Shown here: one piece after another, positions 7,008 through 14,306 of the stretch
Position numbering within the stretch: position 1 is the stretch's first letter
Layout of the letters: each line of letters starts with the position of its first letter
DNA from: an uncultured Thomasclavelia sp.
GTDB lineage: Bacteria; Bacillota_I; Bacilli_A; Erysipelotrichales; Coprobacillaceae
DNA: 16,920 bases
NCBI GenBank assembly: GCA_910588165.1
Contig: CAJUOR010000035.1
Span: 1-16,920, forward strand
Reading direction: 5' to 3'
Translations under genes and position numbers: made by a program
The notes under the pieces: model-generated
Told to the model about the DNA's origin: nothing
Database searches by the model: none
The model's input: only the letters and a program-made list of their open reading frames with translations

Positions 7008-8237
7008 ATGAAAAGGGAATTATTGGAAAAGTATGCTTATTTATTAGTGAAAGTGGGTTTAGATGTTCAGCCGGGACAGAAAGTGATTATTGAAGCGCCT
7101 GTTGAAACGTATGATTTTGCGCGGATGGTAACTAAAGCGGCTTATCAACAGAAAGCAGGGGAAGTTGTAGTGCATTATACAGATGCCTCATTATCTAAAT
7201 TCAATGCGTTAAACATGGAGGCAAGTGAAGTTGCAGCTGTTCAAGAATGGGAAAAACAGAGTTTAAGTCACTATTTAGATGAAGGCGCTTGTTCACTTTT
7301 GTTTGCTTCACCAAATCCGCTTTTGATGGACGATTTGAATGGGGAGCAGGCTCATGCTATTCAAACGCATACAAATGATAAGAGAAATATTATTCGTTCA
7401 AAAATTGCCAGCGACGGTATTCAATGGTGTATTGCGGCTGTACCAAATCAGCCATGGGCAGAAGCTGTTATGCCAAATGTGGATAAAGCTATTGTGTTAG
7501 ATAAGTTTTGGGAACAGATTTTAAAATTAGTCTATGTAGATGAACAACACGATCCTGTTGAAACATGGCATCAAAATCGTGTTCGCAAAGGGGAATTGCA
7601 ACAGAAATTAACAGATTTACATCTTGATCGTTTGCATATCTCGTCTTCTAATGGGACAGACATTGAAATTGGTTTACATGAAGATTGCAGCTTTGGACGT
7701 CGTTATGAAAAGCCGGAAGGAAGACCGGATAATGTTTGTAATATTCCAACTGAGGAGATTTGCACTACGCCTGATAAATGGCGCACGAATGGGAAAGTTG
7801 TATCTGCTCGTCCATTGTTGATTGGCGGAAAGATCATTGATCATTTTGAAGTTACGTTTAAGGACGGAAGAGTGACTGATTGCAAGGCAGAGATTGGCGA
7901 AGATTTATTAAAGGCAACAATTGAAACTGACGAAGGAGCGCATTATTTAGGCGAAGTAGCGTTTGTTCCTTATCACTCACCTATTTCTTTATCAGGTTAT
8001 GTTTACTATAATACACTGATTGATGAAAATGCTTCATGCCATTTAGCGCTAGGGCGAGGCTTTCCTCATGCTGTTGGTGCAGATGCCGTGGATAAGAAAA
8101 GTTGGGAAAAAAAGCACGTGAATGATTCTGTTATCCATATTGATTTTATGATTGGAACAGCGGATACGAAAATTATCGGTTATACCAAAGACGGAAAGGA
8201 AATTGCTATTTTTGTAGATGGGGATTTCGCATTATAA
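7008..8237 (+). CDS. M29 family aminopeptidase
   Basis: This 409-residue metallo-aminopeptidase is related to AmpS/PepS and Thermus aminopeptidase T, and should release N-terminal residues from peptides in the cytoplasm. Positions match Thermus numbering closely: E250 in NIPTEEICTTPD, E316 in HYLGEVAFVP, H345 in ENASCHLALG, and H377 and D379 in VIHIDFMIG (378 and 380 in Thermus). The conserved tyrosine expected at 352 is phenylalanine here (LGRGFPH). The ATG at 7008 has GAAGGAGG 7 bases upstream; an earlier in-frame ATG at 6966 lies inside the amidohydrolase gene. The 16-base gap indicates one operon with the amidohydrolase. A strong terminator follows. Confidence 0.92.
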   Translation: MKRELLEKYAYLLVKVGLDVQPGQKVIIEAPVETYDFARMVTKAAYQQKAGEVVVHYTDASLSKFNALNMEASEVAAVQEWEKQSLSHYLDEGACSLLFASPNPLLMDDLNGEQAHAIQTHTNDKRNIIRSKIASDGIQWCIAAVPNQPWAEAVMPNVDKAIVLDKFWEQILKLVYVDEQHDPVETWHQNRVRKGELQQKLTDLHLDRLHISSSNGTDIEIGLHEDCSFGRRYEKPEGRPDNVCNIPTEEICTTPDKWRTNGKVVSARPLLIGGKIIDHFEVTFKDGRVTDCKAEIGEDLLKATIETDEGAHYLGEVAFVPYHSPISLSGYVYYNTLIDENASCHLALGRGFPHAVGADAVDKKSWEKKHVNDSVIHIDFMIGTADTKIIGYTKDGKEIAIFVDGDFAL

Positions 8238-8275
8238 AATTGAGAAAAATAGAAAAGAATTTAGATAAAATGAAA

Positions 8276-8309
8276 AAGGGCTGTTTCTTAATTGAGAGAA
8301 ACAACCCTT
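8276..8309. terminator. bidirectional terminator between aminopeptidase and ROK kinase
   Basis: AAGGG plus TGTTTCT pair with AGAAACA plus CCCTT, with a single A-C mismatch, around an 8-base loop. A T-tract follows on the plus strand (GTTTTTT) and another on the minus strand (TTTTTCATTTT). It serves both convergent genes. Confidence 0.85.
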
Positions 8310-8314
8310 GTTTT

Positions 8315-9214
8315 TTATTGTTGATTGAAAAAATTTTTTAAAGCTCCGATTAAATTCGCATCATTTTTGAATTTACAACGATCGATTTGAGGTTCGATAA
8401 GCGGTGTTCTACCTGCAGCAGCTTTAAAGTAAGCTTGAACTCCTTCACGAATAGAGTCGATTAAAATATCTTGAGCGCTAATACCACCACCAATGCAAAT
8501 TCTTTCCACATCTAAAACAGCCTGGATATTGATAATACCGGCAGTCATGGATTTGATGTAATTTTTAAAGACTTGTTGAGCTTCTTCATCGCCTGCCAAT
8601 AAATCTTTAAAGAAAATCTTACCATTCATATCTTGTAATGGTACATTTTTTAATGAAGCGTAAGGTCCGATTAAACCGGGAACACCATTTATAGCAGCCC
8701 AGCTTTTTCTTGAGTTATCTAAGTTGGCGAAATCACCGGGAACGGCAGACAATTCACCGGCTGCTCCGTTAAAGCCTCGCCACACTTGTTGGTCAAGAAC
8801 GATACCGCCACCGATACCTGTACCTAAAATAACGACAACACCGCTATTGACATCACTTAAATTACCTTGCCACGCTTCTGCTAAAGCAGCACATTTACCA
8901 TCATTTTCAACGGCAATCGGTAAAGCATATCTTTCGTTTAAAATATCACCAATCGGTGTATTGAGGATATACCTTAAAGCACCTCCGGTATAAGCAAAGC
9001 CTTTTTTGTTGTCAATTCGTCCCGGCATACTTATGGCAATTCCTTTGACTTCATTTTTGACAGGTAGCACAATGCTATCTAAGGCTTTTAGGAAACCTTC
9101 TAAATCGTCATGAGGTGTAGGGATATCACCTTGATTTAATATGTTGGCTTCTTCATCCATGATAGCATATTTAATGGCACTTCCACCAACGTCAATGACT
9201 AAATACTGATTCAT
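8315..9214 (-). CDS. ROK family sugar kinase (BglK-like)
   Basis: This 299-residue ATP-dependent sugar kinase most resembles bacterial beta-glucoside kinase BglK (about 297 residues). The N-terminal phosphate loop is VIDVGGSAIKYA (residues 6-17). The catalytic base is D105 in AVENDGKCAA, the ATP-binding segment is LGTGIGGGIVL (130-140), and the sugar-contacting glutamate is E154 in AAGELS. The cysteine zinc motif of typical ROK glucokinases and repressors is absent, as in BglK, and there is no HTH domain. The substrate may be a phosphorylatable beta-glucoside or a free hexose. AAGGAGG lies 5 bases before the ATG. A cre-like site sits upstream, suggesting carbon-catabolite control. The decayed copy behind it shows a past tandem duplication. 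Confidence 0.88.
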   Translation of the reverse strand: MNQYLVIDVGGSAIKYAIMDEEANILNQGDIPTPHDDLEGFLKALDSIVLPVKNEVKGIAISMPGRIDNKKGFAYTGGALRYILNTPIGDILNERYALPIAVENDGKCAALAEAWQGNLSDVNSGVVVILGTGIGGGIVLDQQVWRGFNGAAGELSAVPGDFANLDNSRKSWAAINGVPGLIGPYASLKNVPLQDMNGKIFFKDLLAGDEEAQQVFKNYIKSMTAGIINIQAVLDVERICIGGGISAQDILIDSIREGVQAYFKAAAGRTPLIEPQIDRCKFKNDANLIGALKNFFNQQ

Positions 9215-9261
9215 AAAAATCCTCCTTGTATATTGATAAATTTATGGTAACACAAAACGGG

Positions 9262-9275
9262 TGAAAACGCTATCT
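9262..9275. promoter_or_regulatory. CcpA cre-like operator upstream of the ROK kinase
   Basis: TGAAAACGCTATCT on the plus strand fits the cre core TGNAANCGNWNNCW. It lies 48-61 bases upstream of the kinase start, where a promoter must be, and just after the stop codon of the decayed paralogue. Inferred from pattern only. Confidence 0.5.
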
Positions 9276-9280
9276 TTTTA

Positions 9281-9962
9281 TTAAATATTATGTTGAATTA
9301 GAAAGTGTTTTAAAGCACCTATCAGATTAGCTTCATTTTTGAAGCGATATCTGTCAATAAGTGACTCTCTGACAGCGCAACGACTGCCGGTTGTGGTGAA
9401 ATAGTCTTTGACATATTCATGGGTAGCTTCAATTAAGCTATCTTGGACACCGATACCACCACCAATACAAACTTTATCAATATCTAAGATTGCTTGAATA
9501 GTGATAAATACCGGAAGTTAAGGTGTGGATAAAGTTTTTTAAAGACTTGTTTAGCATCTTCATCATTGTTTTCTAAGGCTTGAAAGAAACTGCGACCGGT
9601 AACTTCTTTTTCAGGCAGTTGTTTTAGTTTTGCGTATGGGATTGTTAAAACACCATAACTATTCAAACTTGTCCATCGTTTCTTGATACAGTGGTGCTGT
9701 GTGAAGTATGAGGTTAGGCTTGATAACTCGTCATCTGTACCATGTGTCCCTTGTCGTAATTCGTGATTTAAAATAATGCCTTTGCCAACATATGAGGGTG
9801 TTTTTTTGACAGGTGTGATACTGCTGTCGAGTGTCTTAAAAAATATATTTTGTTTATATAAGAGGTCGGCGTTTCATTTTGCGAAATAATAGTTGCTTCT
9901 TGATTCATAAGGATATATTTTATTGACGTTCCATCTATGCCGATAACTAAATATTGCTTCAT
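9281..9962 (-). pseudogene. decayed ROK kinase paralogue
   Basis: This is a broken tandem copy of the neighbouring kinase. It opens with MKQYLVIGIDGTSIKYILMN (compare MNQYLVIDVGGSAIKYAIMD) and ends with RYRFKNEANLIGALKHFLIQHNI before a TAA at 9281-9283. Near 9845 the frame shifts by one, after which FKTLDSSITPVKK continues the alignment. The sequence then jumps to GKGIILNHELRQG, so about 80 residues holding the catalytic base and ATP motif are deleted. A second frameshift occurs near 9510-9520, after QVFKKLYPHL. Past it VCIGGGIGVQDSLIEA resumes. No product could be active. The start retains only a weak ribosome binding site. Confidence 0.88.
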
Positions 9963-10076
9963 AAATATTCTCTTTGTTGCTTCATTGTGTTGTATTTATA
10001 TCGTATCATAAATTAAATAAAGCCAATATCTTTTGTGCCGAAAAAGAATATAAGATTATAATGGTTTAGGCTGAAG

Positions 10077-10102
10077 AAAAGATGCCATATTAGGCATCTT
10101 TT
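10077..10102 (-). terminator. terminator of the HAD/oxidoreductase operon
   Basis: A perfect 10-bp stem, AAAAGATGCC with GGCATCTTTT, encloses a 6-base loop. On the minus strand its 3' arm ends in TTTT followed by CTTC. The stem includes the stop codon of the HAD gene. Confidence 0.7.
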
Positions 10103-10740
10103 AGAAAGTCAATCACATCATTAAGCGATTGTATAATTTTAGTTGTCATTTGGGCATAAGGGTCTTCGGGGTATTTCATATCAGGGATACATAGAACTTG
10201 AATTTGAGCACTGTGAGCAGCTTGGATACCGGCTTCCGAATCTTCTAAGACAATAGCCTCATCAGTTCTTACACTAAGTTTTTCACATGATTTCAAAAAT
10301 ACTTCAGGATTAGGCTTGCCTTTGGTTACTTCATCACCGCAAATAGAATCATCAAAATATTGAGTAAGTTTAGCACTTTCAAGAATAGTATCTACACGAT
10401 TACGGTTGCTTGAAGTGGCAACAATGGTTTTATAGTTGTGGTCTTTGAGATATTGCAACAAGGTGATTAAACCATCTTTTAAAGGAACCCCTTCTGTTTC
10501 AAAGCGGTTTGCCATATAGGCGTGAACCCTTTTGATAACATCATCAATCGGAAAATCAGAACCGTATTCATCATAGAAGCGTTGATAGATGCCCTTGATA
10601 GGCTGTCCTAAAAGACGAATATAGAAATCACGGGAAATGGTTAAATTCATTTTTGCCATTTCGTGTTGATAGCCTTCAAACGTCACACGTTCGCTATCAA
10701 TCATTAATCCATCCATATCGAAAATAACTGCTTTAATCAT
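10090..10740 (-). CDS. HAD family hydrolase (beta-phosphoglucomutase-like)
   Basis: This 216-residue phosphatase or phosphomutase belongs to HAD subfamily IA. Motif I is FDMDGLMIDSE with nucleophile D8 and acid/base D10. Motif II is VATSSN, motif III is KGKPNPEVF, and motif IV is VLEDSEAGIQAA. The helical cap lies between residues about 15 and 85. Sugar phosphates are the usual substrates for this group; the exact one cannot be read from sequence. I start at the ATG at 10740 because TAAAGGAG, overlapping the stop of the upstream gene, is its ribosome binding site. The two genes are 13 bases apart and probably translationally coupled. An earlier in-frame ATG at 10785 lies inside the oxidoreductase gene and is unlikely. 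Confidence 0.9.
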   Translation of the reverse strand: MIKAVIFDMDGLMIDSERVTFEGYQHEMAKMNLTISRDFYIRLLGQPIKGIYQRFYDEYGSDFPIDDVIKRVHAYMANRFETEGVPLKDGLITLLQYLKDHNYKTIVATSSNRNRVDTILESAKLTQYFDDSICGDEVTKGKPNPEVFLKSCEKLSVRTDEAIVLEDSEAGIQAAHSAQIQVLCIPDMKYPEDPYAQMTTKIIQSLNDVIDFLKDA

Positions 10741-10753
10741 ATTGTTTTCTCCT

Positions 10754-11773
10754 TTATTCATAAGCTTTTTTAACACCGTTTTCAAGAATTTCCATTAGGC
10801 GTAAAGTTTCTTCATCTTTGACAATCTTAGGCTTTCCATTGACAATGGCTTCATACATACCATCATAAATGCGACCGTAGTCTCCCTTGACACTTGGAAT
10901 TTTTTCTTCATGGTAACCTTGATGCTCGTCCATATAAATCAGTGTTCCATAGTGTTCCGGTAAATCAATGCCGAAATCCTTGTGTGTTGGCATATAGAAA
11001 AGTTTGAGGTGTTCTTCTTGTCTATCCTTGCTTTCTTTTGTGAACATGCCTTTTTTACCGTAGACAACAAAGCTAGGTCTTGATTTTACTCTAAAGTAAC
11101 TTGATTTGACAGACACCTTTAGGTTGCCATAATACATATCTACATCAAAATAATCGTTAAAACGCCCTTTTCCTAATAGACATCTGACATCATATTTGAC
11201 ATCATCAGGCATACCGAAATATGAAATCACTTGGTCAATTGTATGACACCCATGTCCGTAAAGATAACTTTGGTAATATTCTGCATTTTGAATGCTTTCC
11301 GGAATTTCAGGTCGGTAGTAGTCAAAGTGCATTTCAACTTCTAATAAATCACCTAATTTACCACTTTCAATTACCTTTTGAACAGTAAGGAAATCAGAAT
11401 CAAAGCGACGGTTTTGATAACATTGGGCAATCAGACCTAGGCTTTGAGCTTTATCAAAGATTTCCTTAGCTTGAGCATAAGTATTGGTAAAAGGTTTTTC
11501 CACTAAGACGTGTTTATGGTGTTCCAATGCCATCATCGCATACTCATAGTGCATATTAGAAGTACAGATGACAATCAAATCAATTTCGGGATTTCCCATC
11601 ACTTCTTCAATATTATCAGTATATTTGACACCATCAATGTGTTCCCATTTAGGTGTAGCGACATGGCGGTCATAAATACTGATGATTTTAATTTTATCAG
11701 GGCGTTGTAGTACAAATGGGGCATGGTAACGATTGGTACTTTTACCATTACCGATATAGCCGATTTTTAACAT
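10754..11773 (-). CDS. Gfo/Idh/MocA family oxidoreductase
   Basis: This 339-residue NAD(P)-dependent dehydrogenase acts on sugars, inositols or related polyols. The N-terminal Rossmann fold starts at LKIGYIGNGKSTNRYH, with the dinucleotide loop G-N-G. The family signature EKPFTN follows at about residue 93. The catalytic-type histidine region YGHGCHTIDQVISYFG is near 175-190. The C-terminal alpha/beta domain is complete. The length is normal for the family (330-350). I start at the ATG at 11773 with GGAGG 8 bases upstream; an in-frame TTG two codons earlier is too close to that site. It is the first gene of a two-gene unit with the HAD hydrolase, so both may act on the same carbohydrate. Confidence 0.9.
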   Translation of the reverse strand: MLKIGYIGNGKSTNRYHAPFVLQRPDKIKIISIYDRHVATPKWEHIDGVKYTDNIEEVMGNPEIDLIVICTSNMHYEYAMMALEHHKHVLVEKPFTNTYAQAKEIFDKAQSLGLIAQCYQNRRFDSDFLTVQKVIESGKLGDLLEVEMHFDYYRPEIPESIQNAEYYQSYLYGHGCHTIDQVISYFGMPDDVKYDVRCLLGKGRFNDYFDVDMYYGNLKVSVKSSYFRVKSRPSFVVYGKKGMFTKESKDRQEEHLKLFYMPTHKDFGIDLPEHYGTLIYMDEHQGYHEEKIPSVKGDYGRIYDGMYEAIVNGKPKIVKDEETLRLMEILENGVKKAYE

Positions 11774-11799
11774 TGGCAATGCCTCCTTTTATTATCTTT

Positions 11800-11828
11800 A
11801 TTTTAGCGATTTTGTGTTTAAAAAGCAA
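11800..11828 (-). promoter_or_regulatory. promoter of the oxidoreductase/HAD operon
   Basis: On the minus strand TTGCTT (11823-11828), a 17-base spacer and TAAAAT (11800-11805) precede the GGAGG ribosome binding site. No clear terminator is seen between the upstream vWA-like gene and this promoter, so some read-through is possible. Confidence 0.6.
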
Positions 11829-11867
11829 CCGTTTAAAAGGAGTTTCAAATTATGGAAAAGCATAGGT

Positions 11868-12293
11868 TTATTTATGCGGAATAAAGGATATTTGCCAGCC
11901 TTTCTTTTGTCGTTGTTCAATGACTTCAAGAAAGTCGTTAAGCGAATATTGGGTGGAACTCGTATCTTTTGATAGAGAGGCGATGCAGCAAAAGGTTTTA
12001 GTAATATCATAGATTTCAAATAATGGATCTAGTCGATTTAAAATTTGAATTACCGAGTCGAATAATTTTGTTTTTGAAAAGGAAGGCATCGGTTCTAAAA
12101 TTGGGATTTTATTGACTTTTTCAAAATGTTTCCACATTGTTATATCTTCACCAAATATAGAGATAGTTAGATAGGCTTCCGGAAACTTCTGATAGAAGCT
12201 GAAAAGAGTATGGTTAATTTGGGATAGATAATGAGATGAGGAGAGCAGACGAATATCAATTAAAAAGATGCCCGCAATGGTTTTATTGGTCAT
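11868..12293 (-). CDS. degenerate vWA-like protein, unknown function
   Basis: This 141-residue protein has no confident annotation. Its layout parallels a family of small Firmicutes von Willebrand factor A proteins as I recall them. AGIFLIDIRLLSSS stands where FILDRSGSMSG (MIDAS DxSxS) would be. SKTKLFDSVIQILNRL corresponds to GSTALLDAIGKTINKI, and the end EVIEQRQKKGWQISFIPHK to MVERQKEKYGWEFIFLGAN. Two MIDAS elements are lost: DxSxS reads DIRLL, and the TTDG aspartate falls in IASLSKD. The threonine is kept. It stops soon after the last strand, shorter than the roughly 200-residue relatives. There is no signal peptide. GGAGG precedes the ATG. The gene is divergent from, and 59 bases away from, the HTH-like gene. 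The fold assignment is inference. Confidence 0.6.
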   Translation of the reverse strand: MTNKTIAGIFLIDIRLLSSSHYLSQINHTLFSFYQKFPEAYLTISIFGEDITMWKHFEKVNKIPILEPMPSFSKTKLFDSVIQILNRLDPLFEIYDITKTFCCIASLSKDTSSTQYSLNDFLEVIEQRQKKGWQISFIPHK

Positions 12294-12352
12294 AAGATGC
12301 CTCCTTTCATTTATATTATGACATATTAAAGGTAAAAGGAGGTCTATAAAAA
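12294..12352. promoter_or_regulatory. shared divergent intergenic region
   Basis: Fifty-nine bases separate two divergent starts, and each side has a strong GGAGG site. The centre holds the palindrome TATGACATA (12317-12325). An extended -10-like TGTCATAAT reads toward the vWA-like gene. Any -35 elements would fall close to or inside the other gene, so the two transcripts probably interfere or share an operator. Confidence 0.35.
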
Positions 12353-12811
12353 ATGGACAATACTCAAAAATTGCAGAAAATGTTTTGGCAATTAAATTTA
12401 TACTTTCAAGCTCATTTTTGTCCGATTGTCAGTGAAGATGTGTTACAGTATTGTGAAAATAATTGTATTCAACCCTTCTACAAGACGATTAACGACTATT
12501 TAAAACGCCAAGGTTTAACTAAAAGACAGCTGTCAAGTCAACTGCAAGACCGTAAAAGTATTTATAATATCTACCATCAGGATAACTATATCCCAACTAA
12601 ACGCTTAGCCATTTGTATTGGTCTGTGTCTAAAACTATCAAAAGAAGATTTTTCAGATTATCTTCATGCGGTTGGCTATCATTTGTCATGTCATATACGA
12701 CAAGATGTTGTCGTGATGTTTTGTTTGGAGAATGGGATTTATGAAAATGTTGAGGTTGATTTATGTTTAGAAAAAATACAGGAAAAGCCGTTATTTAACT
12801 GTTATTTTTGA
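12353..12811 (+). CDS. small HTH-like domain protein, unknown function
   Basis: This 152-residue cytoplasmic protein has a 40-residue N-terminal region followed by a conserved helical domain (about 43-148). LKRQGLTKRQLSSQLQ looks like the start of an HTH. IYNIYHQDNYIPTKRLAICIGLCLKL parallels F-KIR-(D)-Y-PSK-TALALALAL-L. The end GYHLSCHIRQDVVVMFCLENGIYENVEVDLCLE parallels AGYALS-SSKFDLIIEYFIENGIYDIFEINEAL. I recall that unnamed domain at the C-termini of macro-domain and other sensor-type proteins in Firmicutes. Here it stands alone beside a vWA-like gene. DNA binding is plausible but unproven. It has six cysteines, two of them close together in YCENNC, without an evident metal site. GGAGG lies 10 bases before the ATG. 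Confidence 0.65.
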   Translation: MDNTQKLQKMFWQLNLYFQAHFCPIVSEDVLQYCENNCIQPFYKTINDYLKRQGLTKRQLSSQLQDRKSIYNIYHQDNYIPTKRLAICIGLCLKLSKEDFSDYLHAVGYHLSCHIRQDVVVMFCLENGIYENVEVDLCLEKIQEKPLFNCYF

Positions 12812-12818
12812 AATGATA

Positions 12819-12827
12819 TGGTATAAT
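12819..12827 (+). promoter_or_regulatory. extended -10 promoter of dusB
   Basis: TGGTATAAT is a perfect extended -10 with no good -35. It gives a transcript starting near 12834, only about 30 bases before the dusB ATG. This argues against the in-frame TTG at 12839. Confidence 0.6.
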
Positions 12828-12862
12828 GCTAGGCGTAATTGAATGATACATGGAGGGATGAC

Positions 12863-13876
12863 ATGTTTAAGATAGGAAATGTAGAAATACCTAACCGTAT
12901 TGTAATGGCACCAATGGCGGGGATTACCAATAAAGCTTTTCGTACCATTATTAAGGAATTCGGTGCCGGATTGGTTTATTCTGAGATGGTTAGTGATAAA
13001 GCGATATGCTTTAAAAATGAGAAAACATTGGGTATGCTAAAAGTAGATGAAAACGAGCATCCGATGAGTATGCAAGTGTTTGGCGGAGATAGAGATTCTA
13101 TTGTGGCAGCCGCAAAGTTTATTGATGAAACGACCAACTGCGATATGATTGACATCAATATGGGATGCCCCGTTAATAAGGTTTTAAAGGCTGATGCGGG
13201 AAGTAAACTGATGTTATATCCTGAAAAGATTTATGATATTGTTAAGGGCGTTGTCGACAATGTTTCTAAACCTGTAACAGTTAAAATTCGAGCTGGGTTT
13301 GATAGTGAGCATATCAATGCGGTTGAGGTAGCTAAATTGATTGAAAAAGCCGGAGCGAGTGCAATTGCTATTCATGGCAGAACACGAGCTCAGATGTATG
13401 AAGGTAAAGCTGATTGGCAAATTATTCGTGAAGTTAAGCAAGCTGTAAATATTCCGGTTATCGGTAATGGTGATGTGAAAACGCCTCAAGACGCATTACG
13501 TATGTTAGATGAAACAGGAGTAGATGCGGTGATGGTTGGGCGTGCGGCTTTAGGTAATCCATGGGTGATTAAACAGATGGTAAGCTACGTAGAAGAAGGC
13601 GTGCTTTTACCGGAGCCTACCGCAAAAGAGAAGGTTGAACAATGTTTGAATCATGCTAAACGACTAATGGCCATTGAACCTGAGAAAGTTGCCATGAGCC
13701 AAATGCGAGGGCATGCACCATGGTATATGAAAGGTTTAAAATCTGCAAGTTATGTCAAAAATATTTTGACTAAACTGAATACTTATCAAGAATTAGAGGC
13801 TGTATTATCGGATTATTTGTTGTATCTGGAAAACAGCGATACAGAAATTTTAAATAAATGGAAAGGTAAGCCATAG
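12863..13876 (+). CDS. dusB: tRNA-dihydrouridine synthase (DusB family)
   Basis: This 337-residue FMN enzyme reduces uridine to dihydrouridine in tRNA using NAD(P)H. It has an N-terminal TIM barrel with the opening PNRIVMAPMAGITNKAFR, and the signature NMGCPVNKVLKADAGSKLM containing the catalytic C102. KIRAGF follows, then AIAIHGRTRAQMYEGKADW with FMN and substrate residues, and VMVGRAALGNPW at the phosphate site. The C-terminal helical domain (about 245-337) recognises tRNA. I start at the ATG at 12863, with GGAGG 6 bases upstream. In Bacillus the homologous gene also lies next to lysS, so the neighbourhood is conserved. No clear terminator separates it from the lysS leader, which has its own promoter. 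Confidence 0.93.
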   Translation: MFKIGNVEIPNRIVMAPMAGITNKAFRTIIKEFGAGLVYSEMVSDKAICFKNEKTLGMLKVDENEHPMSMQVFGGDRDSIVAAAKFIDETTNCDMIDINMGCPVNKVLKADAGSKLMLYPEKIYDIVKGVVDNVSKPVTVKIRAGFDSEHINAVEVAKLIEKAGASAIAIHGRTRAQMYEGKADWQIIREVKQAVNIPVIGNGDVKTPQDALRMLDETGVDAVMVGRAALGNPWVIKQMVSYVEEGVLLPEPTAKEKVEQCLNHAKRLMAIEPEKVAMSQMRGHAPWYMKGLKSASYVKNILTKLNTYQELEAVLSDYLLYLENSDTEILNKWKGKP

Positions 13877-13949
13877 ATATATCTATTGATGAAAGCTATA
13901 TCGAAGCTGTAAAAAGTAGCTTAAAATGTAAAAAAATACCGATGATAGC

Positions 13950-13979
13950 TTGACAGTCTATCCTAGATGTCGTTATAAT
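13950..13979 (+). promoter_or_regulatory. consensus sigma-A promoter of the lysS leader
   Basis: TTGACA at 13950-13955 and TATAAT at 13974-13979 are both perfect, with an 18-base spacer. Transcription should start near 13986. A GATAG/CTATC inverted repeat flanks the -35. Confidence 0.88.
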
Positions 13980-13985
13980 ACAGAC

Positions 13986-14257
13986 GTCAATCAAAAAAGC
14001 GATGAAAAGATGAGTAGCAAGGAAACGTGTTTCAAGAGAGTTTCGGTTGGTGTGAAGAAATAAATAACAGCCTTGTGAAAAAAGCCTTGGAGCTTCATTA
14101 TAAGCCGGTGATGGGGATTTAATGACGTAAGCTTGCGTTAAAAGCTAGAGTATATAGGGGATTTATCCCTCGTACTTGATGAGATTTTCTAAGTGATTAG
14201 GAAATGAACCAGGGTGGTACCGCGAACCTCTCGTCCCTAGATGGATGAGAGTTTTTT
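13986..14257 (+). promoter_or_regulatory. lysine T-box leader (riboswitch) of lysS
   Basis: This leader senses uncharged tRNA-Lys and lets lysS be transcribed only when charging is low. The T-box sequence AACCAGGGTGGTACCGCG at 14207-14224 is canonical, with the TGG that pairs to the tRNA acceptor end. Stem I begins near 14000: AGTA (14013-14016) of the specifier-loop motif, AAGAGAG (14034-14040) and GGTTGGTGTGAA (14045-14056) of the distal part. GCAAGG (14017-14022) pairs with CCTTGT (14071-14076). Directly after this helix comes GAAA, then AAA (14081-14083) followed by a purine and CCTTGGAGC. This is the same arrangement as the GGC specifier in Bacillus glyQS. AAA is a lysine codon, agreeing with the gene. 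A stem with AGGG/CCCT near 14156-14169 may be stem III. Confidence 0.95.
14228..14257 (+). terminator. T-box regulated terminator
   Basis: CTCTCGTCC pairs with GGATGAGAG (9 bp, one G-U) around a 6-base loop, followed by TTTTTT at 14252-14257. Its 5' arm follows the T-box sequence, so binding of uncharged tRNA would favour the alternative antiterminator. Confidence 0.9.
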
Positions 14258-14306
14258 ATTGGTTGAAAATAGATAAAAGTTGAATATTAGAAGAAGGAGA
14301 TTGAAG

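Noticed and set aside
8724..8993. Open frame of 89 codons on the plus strand
   Set aside because: Opposite the ROK kinase; the proline/serine-rich product reflects the antisense of a conserved gene.
11798..12019. Open frame of 73 codons on the minus strand
   Set aside because: It overlaps the vWA-like gene in another frame, and no ribosome binding site supports it.
13214..13489. Open frame of 91 codons on the minus strand
   Set aside because: Antisense to dusB, which has every family motif; no independent support.
13944..13962. GATAG/CTATC inverted repeat around the -35 of lysS as a repressor operator
   Set aside because: Only five paired bases; the T-box already explains regulation, so this is probably chance.
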